From positions 32,181-96,180 of the forward strand of contig JAWPHD010010194.1 in assembly GCA_037043455.1 (NCBI GenBank): DNA of 64,000 bases. The letters run 5' to 3'. Shown here in pieces: positions 21,148-33,100 of the stretch (position 1 is its first letter; the number at the start of each line of letters is the position of its first letter). The translations under genes were made by a program, and so were the position numbers. The notes beneath the pieces were generated by a model. That model had not been told where the DNA came from, searched no databases, and was given only the letters and a program-made list of their open reading frames with translations. The stretch is from Cyrtodaria siliqua (taxonomy: Eukaryota > Mollusca > Bivalvia > Adapedonta > Hiatellidae).

Positions 21148-24100
21148 GTGAGTTTAACAATATCTTGCTAACTTACTTGTTCCATTTGAATTAGGAAATG
21201 TACTGTTGGTCTTTGCAAATTTTTCTACAACATGCTTTATGCATATGTATACTTTATAGTAAACGCTAACTTGCAAACATTTTAATGACACCGAAATATC
21301 AAAATATCTTATAGTTTTTATAATCTACCTCTTTTAGAAGCTTTTTTGGATGTCAAATGAACAGTTTATATATCTTCAGGATACAATAATGAAAATAACA
21401 TGAAACACAAACAATAATAGTGTGTGTGAACTAAAAGAGCATATCTTTACTTCACCAACTGGCCACCATCATTCGTATGTTTTTAAATTGTTGTCTTTCA
21501 CTAGCTTGCACGAAGAGGCAGAAGATATCATAGCAACTGACACATATATCAGAAAGACGAAAATCAAGCAACTCATATCTGGTCACTGTTAATACTTGAT
21601 ATTTCTCTATATGTATACATGTACTAGTATATATTTCTTAACTTAATAAAAGTTTACAATACTAAAAGCAGTCTTTATACTTTACAGGGAAACGAGGGAA
21701 GTAAAACGAGAAAGGAACATTTCTGTGGGTCCTGCAACAATTTGTGACTTTGAAAACTTTCAGGCAAAGACGAAGCGCTCGCCCGATGAAATAATCCGCT
21801 TCTTCCTTCGCCTTGACGTAGAACCCGGCCAGAATGTAATTGCTGTGGGGGAAGATACAATGAAGATGTTTGAACAATTGAAATCCAGCATGAACCTAAG
21901 TGCCACTGAGTTGATGCACTACCTGTTTGACATCCATGGAAGCTCCAAGTAAGGCTCGGATAGTTATGTTCTTTTGTTTGTTGTTTGAATGGTGTTTTAA
22001 ACACATGTTAGGCCATTTATGATTGTAATTTTTAGCTCTACTGATCAGAGATCAGCAGAGCTTATGCCGTGGTGCGGCGTTCGTCTGTCCGTCTGTCCGT
22101 AAACTTTTTTTTGTAGCGACTTCTCCTCTGAAACTACTGAATGGATTTTCATGAAACTTTACAGAAATGTTGCCCATGAAGTCTAGTTGATCCTAGCAAA
22201 AATTCATGTTGATGTGAAATCCAAGATGGCCGCCAGATCTAAAAATAGGTTTTTAAAAAACAAGATTGTAGCGACTTCTTCATGAAAACTATAAGTGATA
22301 TTGATATGGGACTTTTTATAAAATGATCTGCATGACATGATGTTGGTCCTTGTCGAAAATCGTTTTGATTCGACGTTAAACATGGCTGCCAGCGACCATC
22401 TTTGTTTACATAGAATTATATAATGAAAACTTGTAGCGACTACTCCTCTGAAACTACTTGACGGATTTTCATGAAACTTCACAGGAATGTTGCTCTTGAT
22501 GTCTAATTGATCCTAGCAAAATTTCAGGTCGGCAGGAAATTCAAGATGGCCGCCACGGCTAAAAATAATTTTTCAAAATACTAGTTTGTAGCGACTACTT
22601 CTTGAAAGCTGTAAGTGATATTGATATGGGACTTTTTCTAAAATGATCAGCATGACATGTAGTTGGTCCTTGTCAAAAATCGTTTTGATTCAGCGTTAAA
22701 CATGGCTGCCAGCGGCCATCTTTGTTTACATACAGTTATATAGTAAAAACTTGTAGCGACTACTCCTTTGAAACTACTTGACATATTTTCATGAAACTTT
22801 ACAGGAATGTTGCTCTTAATGTCTTATTGATCCTAGCAAAATTTCAGATCGGCCAGAAATTCAAGATGGCCGCCACAGCTAAAAAAAGATTTTTAAAAAA
22901 GAAGTTTGTAGCGACTACGTCTTGAAAACTATAAGTGATATTGATATGGGACTTTTTGTAAAATGATCAGCATGACATGATGGTTATCAGAGTCAAACAT
23001 TATTTTGATTCAACGTTAAACATGGCTGCCAGTGGCCATCTTTGTTTGCATAGAGTTATATGATGAAAACTTGTAGCGACTACTCCTCTGAAACTACTTG
23101 ACGGATTTTCATGAAACTTCACAGGAATGTTGCTCTTGATGTCTAATTAATCCTAGCAAAATTTCAGGTCGCCCGGAAATTCAAGATGGCTGCCATGGCT
23201 AAAAATAGATTTTCAAAATACAAGTTTGTAGCGACTACTACTTGAAGACTATAAGTGATATTGATATTGGACTTTTTGTAAAATGATCAGCATGACATGA
23301 TGTTGGTCCATGTCAAAAATTGTTTTGATTCAACGTTAAACATGGCTGCCAGCGGCCATCTTTGTTTACATAGAGTTATATAGTAAAAACTTGTAGCGAC
23401 TAATCCTTTGAAACTACTTGGCAGATTTTCATGAAACTTTACAGGAATGTTGCTCTTAATGTTTAATTGATCCTAGTAAAATTTCAGATCGGCCAGAAAT
23501 TCAAGATGGCCGCCATAGCTAAAATTAGATTTTTAAAAAAAGAAGTTTGTAGCGACTACGTCTTGAAAACTATAAGTGATATTGATATGGGACTTTTTGT
23601 AAAATGATCAGCATGACATGATGGTTATCAGAGTCAAATATTATTTTGATTCGACGTTAAACATGGCTGTCAGCAGCCATCTTTGTTTACATAGAGTTAT
23701 ATAATGAAAACTTGTAGCGACTATTCCTGTGAAACTACTTGACGGATTTTCATGAAACTTCACAGGAATGTTGCTCTTGATGTCTAATTGATCCTAGCAA
23801 AATTTCAGGTCGGCTGGAAATTCAAGATGGCCGCCACGGCTAAAAATAATTTTTCAAAAAACAAGTCTGTGTAGCGACTACTTCCTGAAATCAAAATCAA
23901 TCAGTAGAGCTTCAAGGTCATTGACCTCTTGTTTTGTGGTTAAAAGCTCTATTTTTCCAGGGTAGAACCAGTAATTTATACCTCCCGTTAACCATATTAA
24001 TCAATTTTTCACTTGACAAATCAAACTCCCAATGGGCTTCGAACCCGTAGTGGTGACTATAACTGGTAGTGGTACAAATTCTATAGGGGAATTAATGTGT

Positions 24101-27100
24101 ACTAGTTAAAAAAATCCCTACATACCATCTTTTTTTTTAGAGCTGCTAGGATATAAAAATTCTATTTTTGACTTTAATATGAGATATGATATCTTAATAC
24201 TTAACTTATACACTCATTATTCATATTTATTAATATTTTACAGAACCCTTTTCACAAAATAATCTTTTTATGTCCCTGCCATGATCTCAAAGACCCCATA
24301 TCTGTGTGTCCATACTTGAACTTCCATCCGTCTGTCCCAATATGTGTCTTCCTCGTAAACCAAGCAGATTTAGATTTCCTTCTGCATAAATGCAGCATTA
24401 TGCCTATCACATCATGACAACATTCATTCCCAGATTCCTCAGTGTTGCCAAGGACAAGGTCACAGTATGTCACAGTTGGGCATGAATGTGTCTTACTCAG
24501 CCTTGTCTCCTTTAAACCATTTACAGGGATTTGGGATTTCATTTTGTATAAATGCTTTTATAATATATTTCCATAAAAAAACATGTGTAATTTATCACCA
24601 TCACCGTGATATTTCCGGGGCATTGCTATTTTTAACTTATCATAACTTCAGAAGTATTTTACTGATTTCAATAAAGAACCACTCATTTGCTAGCTTAGTA
24701 AGTTATTTCCAATCCAATGATATTACTTTCATAGCAAAAAAAAGATAGAAGCTACATTACCTGACGTTTGAAGTCTTAAGTGTGACCTTGGCAACAGCAA
24801 CGTGGGACTGAATGGAACATGTTGTCATGATGTGGTTATATAAATATCACATTCATAAGAATGTTCACCCTTTAGATATTTATTATCACCCTCGGCTTTG
24901 CCCCCGCCGATAATGGTATCCACAGAGTATAAAACATTCTTAGTATCACCCTCTCATGAATGGGATGTTTATATAACCACATCATGACGACATGTTCCAT
25001 TCAACTCCCACGTTGTTGTCGCCACGGTCACACTTAGACTTCAAACGTCAGGTAATGTATCTTCGAGTCTTTGCCATATCTCCTCAACTAGTAGGCATGT
25101 ATGGAATTCCTTTTGAATAAATGCTTAATCACACTTAGCTTTCGGCAGAATGTTTGACATATCTTGTTTTCCTCAGACGTGTACAAAAAAATCCTGATGA
25201 GAAGGCTCCGTGGAATGTTGAAAAATCTGTCCCGAACATCGAGAAGTCGGTGCGTAAAGCTGTGAGGGAGGAGATGATCCAGCTCATTAAAGACGGCATT
25301 CTTCCCAGTGTCACTCACGACAACAGTAACATTAACAACAGCTTCTGTGATAACAAAGACTCTCCATTAAAACTAGGTAGAATTTGTCAATAGAATTTGT
25401 CAGTAGAATTTGTCGGTAAAAAGCTATAATGGGGTGGGAAGAGTTAAAATGATTTATATAAACCTTCTTTATATTGGATATCTGTGTTTTGTTAGCAACA
25501 CAGTTTTTATTTTTGTACCGTAATATGATTATATAGGATAAAGTGCATGCTCAGTATTTTTAGCTCGACTTTTTCGAAGAACAAAATAGAGATATTGTCA
25601 TCACTTGATTGTTGTCTGTGTCGTCGTCTGCGTTTGTATGTAAGCTTGTATCTCCGGAAACTGCTTTACATAATGGATTGAAACTTTACACATGTATATC
25701 AGCATCATTAGACAACATCATACAGCCATATTCTAAAACTCATAATTTTATTTTATCAAAATTATGGCTCCTTTGATACTTACATTTTTTTATTAAAGTT
25801 TTTGTGCAAATTTTATTAAAGTTTTTGTGCAAACTTGTTTCTCCGAAACTGCTTCACGTATTGGATAGAAACTTCACACATGTATTCGGCATCATTAGAC
25901 AACATCATACAGCCAGGTTTTTACAGCCAGGTATTATTTTAACAAAATTATGGCCTCTTTTATTCTTATAAAATTTAGTTTTTAAGCAAAATTATGCTTT
26001 TCAACATAGTTTCCCAATTTATAAAGAACAAGGCCTTGATAGTCGAACGTCTGCATCGACCGGTAGTCTTCTTCTTGTGCTTTGGTGTAGACTTTTGTAA
26101 ATGGTAAATATATGATCATTTAAAAATATCTGTTGTCTTTTTAAACATCATTTGTCGGAATTAAAGGAAAGTTTGCACTGTCATCTTGTTTGAGGGTTTG
26201 ACGATGTTCAATCTAATTTAGTCATCAGTTTCAATGTTTAAATGCTCTATGCCTATGGTGCCCAATCCTGCATATTTTACATAATTCTTTATACACTGTG
26301 TAAGTACTAGAGGTAATGGTATAGGTGTAACATAGATACACGTACCGTATACACCCGTATAAATGCCCTTGATGGCATTGCATTTTACAAAAGGGGGCAT
26401 TTATGCGAGAGCATAATTTAAAAAAATAAAATGTATGTGCATATTATACCTCTAAAACGCTTGTGAGGAGGTATTTTTATACCCCCACAGGGAGGCATAT
26501 AGTAATCACACTGTCCGTCCGTCCGAAATCGAGACTCGGCCATTCCTCAGAAACTACTGAAGAGAATTTTGTCAAACTGCAAAATATTCTTCACAAGGAG
26601 AAGGTGTGTCGCGCGCAAGAATCATGACCGTATCTCAAAGGTCAAGGTCACACTTGGAGGTCAAATGTTAAAAAAAATCTTGAAAAAAATCATATCTCAG
26701 CCATTACTTGGAAACTACTGAAGGGAGTCGCGTCAAACTTCACACATAATTTCTTCAAATTGAGAAGGTGTGTCGCATGCAAGAATCATGTCAGTGCCTC
26801 AAGTTCAAGGTCACAGTTGGAGGTCAAAGGTAAACAAATCGTCAAAAAATTTGTGTCAAACTTCACGCAAATGTTCATCAGATTGAGAACGGGGGCGTGT
26901 GCAAGAATCATGTCAGTGCCTCAATGGTCAAGGTGACAGTTGGAGGTCAAAGGTTCTTTTTTTTCATGTCCGCCATTAGTCCAAAACTACTAAAGGGAAT
27001 TAATGCGTCAAACTTCACACAAACATTCATCCCAATGAGAAGGTGTGTCTTGTTCAAGAATCATGTCTGTGTCTCAAAGGTCAAGGTCACAATTAAACAG

Positions 27101-30100
27101 ATAGTTTGCAGTGGGGTCATCCGTGTCCCATGGACACATTTCTTGTTCTAACCTAGATTTCAGGTCGAGCTACTTGCAAGTGTATTTTCTCTGAACTAGA
27201 TCTCATAACATGAGAAAATTACACCTCTTTTGACAGAAAAAAAATATATAAATACCTTAACACACACTTTATAAACAAGTGAAAGAGAATTTATAAAGAA
27301 CAATTATGATGATTCGTGTTTACAATGGCTTTGACTCATTTAACTAGTTTCATACAGTTCATATAACGTAATGTAATGATTCTCAGTTTGAGTTTACGCT
27401 CTGTTTGCCACTGCATTTATAAAGAAATCTGGAAAAAACATGTATCTTACCCATGAACAGAGTTAATTAACAAAACTGCGCAACTTAACGTCTTTTGTCA
27501 TTGGACAATTTTTTAGGACCGTAGATTTGTTAAGTATAAAAAATGAAAACAACTTAAAAATGTTATCTTGCTTGATACAATGTAGTATTATATATATTAT
27601 CGAGGGAACAAGTCAACATGTTTTGGAAATGTGAAACCCTTTGTGATAAATGACAGAAATACATGTATACACTCGCTGTCCTACCTTTGTTTGGATCGTC
27701 CGGTCTAGGCTCAACGCAAAACTGGTGTATCGTGTTTCAATAGATTCGCATTCACTCCTCGACTGGTGAGTGTAGCAGTTAGAATGAGGGTCTCTGGTCA
27801 ATAATTTAAGCAGCACAAATTATGATTATTCTTCTGCAGATAACTCTGTCTCAAACGAAAATTCTCCAGATGGTGCCAAAAAAAGATCGCGTAAATCCTT
27901 GCCACAGCGTGTTGTCATCGACGCTGATGATATCTCCGATGTCGACGTGGACGGAAGTCTCTCTGTCTCAACTGTTAGTGGCGCCACCACAGGTATGTCA
28001 GGTCACTCAGTATTTTGTGCAGGTATTCTTACCCTACATGTACTTGCATGTTTAAGTAATTTTTACTACTTTACAAAGGTTTATAATATCTTGAACCACC
28101 TCTTTGTATTTTTTAAAACCTTACATATTCTTAGTCTTAGACAAAAGTCCATTTAGCATTACAATAGCTCAAGGTCACAGTCATGGTTCAGAAGAAACAT
28201 AATATATTGTATGTATAATATGTTGCTGTTCATTGAATAAATAGCACATGGCTATATTAGACATTTCCTTTCGAAAAAAGACTAAAACAACACATAACAC
28301 ACCGAATGTTATTCCTTCAAATTTTCATTATTACCCCTTTCACAAAGTGAAGTGGGGCCTATATAGGAATGAAGCTGTCCGTAACGTCCCATCGTGTCGC
28401 GTAACACATTTTTGTTTCGTCGCATAACACATTTTTGTGTCGCCTTTTCGTTGGCTATATCTTTCTCATTTCTTGATATTTCTTCATCAAACTTTCAATA
28501 TATACCCCTTAGGACAACATCAGCATGACCATACTAAAATATAAAGGTCAAGGTAACACTGAAGGTCATTATATGGGTTAAATACTAAATATTTTCTTCA
28601 CGAAAACTTAACGTTGGCTATAACTTTCTCATTTCTTGATATTTCTTCAACAAACTTTCAAAATTTACTCATCATGACAACATGGACATGACATACTAAA
28701 ATATGAAGGTCAAGGTGACAATGAAGGTCATTATATGGGTTAAATACTCATTTTTTTCTTCTCGAAAACTTAGTCAGGCCAGTTTGTCAAGGTCATTTAT
28801 CTGGGTCCAAAAAACCTTGTTATACTGACAAAGTGCTGACAGGCAACACACGTGTTCCCAAACTTCATATACTCTTTACGACTGATGACCTTACGTCTGT
28901 TTACATCATCCAGTATATGGTATATTTCTTTATCAAATATTACATGTAGGTTAAGTTGTTGTTCACCAAAGCCAAGTTACCTTATCAATATCAAAATGTC
29001 AAGGTCGCAGTCAGACGCACAGTCTGGATTAAAAGCCAATTTAAACTGAAACTTAAAGGGACGGGAGGTGATCTGGAAGAAGTAAAAGCATCAGATACGA
29101 ATCAAACCATAATAATGTGTTTCAGTTTCATATTTAATGTATGTATGCACTAAACTAGGCCCTGTATTCCATATGGTTTAACTTTAATTATTATTCTAAC
29201 ATGACCTCCTCAGTCCTTTACATACACAAAGAAGAAAGACAGCTGTATGTTATCCTACGATAAAATACAGCTGTTCCATAATTCCCAGCGTATATTTCAT
29301 CCGTTGGAAGCGCCACGTTACATGATGTCACTTGGTAAATATATGTCACAAAGACAAACTTGCCATGCTCCCAAACCGTGCACACTCCCAATATAAACCC
29401 ATCATATGCATCAGTACATATAACATTAATAAGCATCTTGAACAAGCTGAGAACGTTTGACGTCATACAGCGCAAGCTATATGACGTAACTAATGACTTT
29501 AATGTTTGTCACGTGACTACTAGTGTATTGAAACGCAGAACTTTGCATACGGGGGCGCCCAATGGAACAGCCTGTAAACATAGCAGCCTGATTACCTTGA
29601 CCTCCGAGATAATATCTAGTGCCCCAACAATAGCGTAAACAATGGGGTTATCGTTGTGTTAGAATCAAAATAATAAATACTTACCTATATTTTATAGGCG
29701 AATAAAATACAGTTAATCATAAAATAGCGATAAAACACAAGTACATATTTATAATGGCCAGCAGAGCTTGTAGGATGGCGAGTTGTCCGTCGTCTGTCGT
29801 CCGTCCGTTAACTTTTACCTCATTAAGACGATAGGGCTTTCATTTTTCATCCGATCTTTACCAAACTTAACATATTGTTAATATCAATGAAAGCTCAGAC
29901 GATTTCGAAAACCGGCCAGATCTGACCAGTAAAAGCGGAGTTATGGCCCTTGATTTAGTTAAAAATGCTGTATTTTGCCTCGTTAAGACGATAAGGCCTT
30001 CATTTTTCATCCGATCTTTCCCAAGCTTTACCAAATTGTTAATATCAATAAAAGCTCGGACAAGGACGAAAACCGACCAGATCGAACCAGTAAGAGCGGA

Positions 30101-33100
30101 GTTATGGCCCTTGATTTAGTTAAAAATGCTCTATTTTGCCTCGTTAAGACGATAGGGCCTTCATTTTTCATCCGAACTTTACCAAACTTTACCAGATTGG
30201 TAATATCAATGAAAGCTCGGACATGTTCGAAAACCGGCCAGATCGAACCAGTAACAGCGGAGTTATGGCCCTTGATTTAGTTAAAAATGCTATATTTTGC
30301 CTCCTTAAGACGATAGGGCTTTCATTTTTCAACCGAACTTTACCAGATTGGTAATATCAATGAAAGGTCGGACATTTTCGAAAACCGGCTAGATCGAACC
30401 AGTAACAGCGTAGTTATCGCCCTGGATTTAGTTAAAAACGCTATATTTTACCTCATTAAGACGATAGGGCCTTCATTTTCATCAGATCTTTACCAAACTT
30501 TACCAGATTGGTAATATCAATGAAAGCTCGGACAAGTTCGAAAACCGGGCCAGTAACTGGAGTTATGGCCCTTGATTTAGTTAAAAGCGCTATATTTTGC
30601 CTCGTTAAGATGATAGGGCTTTCATTTTTCATCCGATCTTTACCAAACTGTACCAGATTGTTAATTTCAATGAAACCTCAGACAAGATCGAAAACCAGCT
30701 AGATCGGACCAGTAACAGCGGAGTTATGGCCCTTGATTTAGTTAAAAATGCTTTATTTTGCCTCGTTAAGACGATAGGGCCTTCATTTTTCATCAGATCT
30801 TTACCAAACTTTATCAGATTGTTAATATCAATGAAAGCTCTGACAAATGTGAAAAACAGGCAGATTGGACCATTTACACAGGAGTTATGGCCCTTGATTT
30901 TCTGAAAAATGTTATATTTTGGCCTCAGTAAGACGAAAGGGCCTTCATTTGGACGGATTTCAGTGAAACTTTTCAGGGATGATCAGTACCAAGCCTAGTT
31001 GTACATATCGTCACCGTGTTCAGGTTGAATGATTTTGGCGGAGTTATGTCCCTTTAAAAGTTTTAATACACATTCTTTGTCCAGACTGGTTCTCCTGAAC
31101 CCCTGGCCAGATTTAAACGAAACTTTTAGGGATGATCAGTTCCAGGTCTAGTTGTGCAAATCATCGCCGTGTTCCGGTTGAATGATTTTTGGCAGAGTTG
31201 TGGCCCTTTAAAGGTTCTAATACACAAACTTTGTCTGGACTAGTTCTCCTGAACCCCTTGCTAGATTTCAACTAAACTTTACAGGGATGATCAGCACCAA
31301 ACCTAGTTGTGCATATCGTCGTCGCGTTCCAGTTTACAGATTTTTGGCAGAGTTATGGCCCTTTAAAGGTTTTTGATGCACAAAACATTTTCCGGGCTAA
31401 TTCTCCTGAACCCCTGGCTGGATTTCAGCTGAACTTGACAAGGATGATCAGTATCAAGCCTAGTTGTGCATATCATCGCCATATTCCTGTTGAAAGATTT
31501 TTGGTAGAGTTATGGCACTTTAAAGGTTTTAATAGACAAACTTTGTCCAGATTAGTCTCTTCTGAACTCCTTGCCGGATTTCAGCGAATCTTGGTGGGGA
31601 TGATCAGTACCAAGCCTAGTTGCACCTGTCATTGCCGTGTTCTGGTTGAATGAATTTTGGCAGAGTTATGACTCCTTAAAGGTTTTAATACACTGACTTC
31701 GTACAGACTAGTTCTCCTGACCGTCTGGCTGGATTTCAACAAAACTTGGCAGGGATGTTCAGTACCAAGCCTGGTTGCGTATGTCATCGCCATGTTCCAG
31801 TTGAATGATATTATACATAAACTTTATGTTTAGCCAGTAGAGCGTCCACAGGCCCTCTTGGGCCTCTTGTTTTACATATTTCTGTGTTGTTTTGGTCGAT
31901 TCTGACACACATCTTGAGCCTCTTGTTTCTTAATTAACTTTAGACACTTCCTCACAAGTCGAGCTCCCAGTGGGATTCGAACCCGCAGCAGTGAGAGGCG
32001 AAGGTTAACAATGCATTGTTGTTAACCATTCGGCCACGCAGTCGCTTGGATCACTGTGTGATACACTCTTGAAAGGTAGCGCCTTCGTGGTCGAGGGGTT
32101 AACAGCGTTGCATTGTCAACCTCACCTCTCACGACTGCGGGTTTGAACCCACTGTGAACTCAACTTGTGAGAAATTGTCAATTCTTATGACAAGGTATAC
32201 AGTATTGGTTCTACCACAAAAAAAAAGACTTTATAACATGTGCTAAAAATGATGTAAAACACCATTCAAACAATCTTGAAAAGGATGCTCAAGTCAAACC
32301 TGCTCCAGGGACCACCTCTATCAAGAGACCACCTGCTTTAAGAGACCCAGTTTAGTTCCCAGTTGTATTCTTTTATATTAAAATACACCTGTATTAAGAG
32401 ACCACATGTGTTGAGAGATTAGTTTTGCTGCTCACTTTAATGGTTTCTTAATACAAGTTTGACTGTATTGCACGTAGAAATAGTGTTGTAAAAACAAAAT
32501 ATTTTTCAGAGGTTGTAGATGACACTGAGGTGATGCAGTACAACTACATCATCAATAACTCCTCCAGCCCTAGCTCCACCCCAAGCAGAGGTACACCACA
32601 GTCAAACAACTCTGTCCTCGTAGTCGTCCCAAAACCCACGTCTGTTTACAACAAGACTACGGTAAAAGACCTGGAGGCACAGGGTATATTCAAGGTAGGC
32701 CAGTTCACCATAACCAAAGATGAACGCGGACAGCTCGCGTGTCCTTATTGCGAGTACACCAGCCCGATTGTAGCTCGACTGCGACGTCACGTCACGCTGC
32801 ACACGGGAAAGGCGTATAAATGCACGATGTGTGACCGTAGCTATACAGAGGAGTATAAACTGAAGGAACATTTCCAGGTGAAGCACGAACGCTCCGTTCA
32901 TTTCATGTGTGAATTGTGCGATCGAGATTTTACATCTAAAGGCGGACTGAAATACCACACTAAGACGGTTCATAAGAAAGATTTTGCCTACTGGTGCGAG
33001 CAGTGCTCTAAAGGCTTCAACCAGCTGCAGTTCTATCAAGGTCATATGAACAAACACAATGGACCTGCCCAGTATAAATGTAATGTGTGTAATAAAGAGT

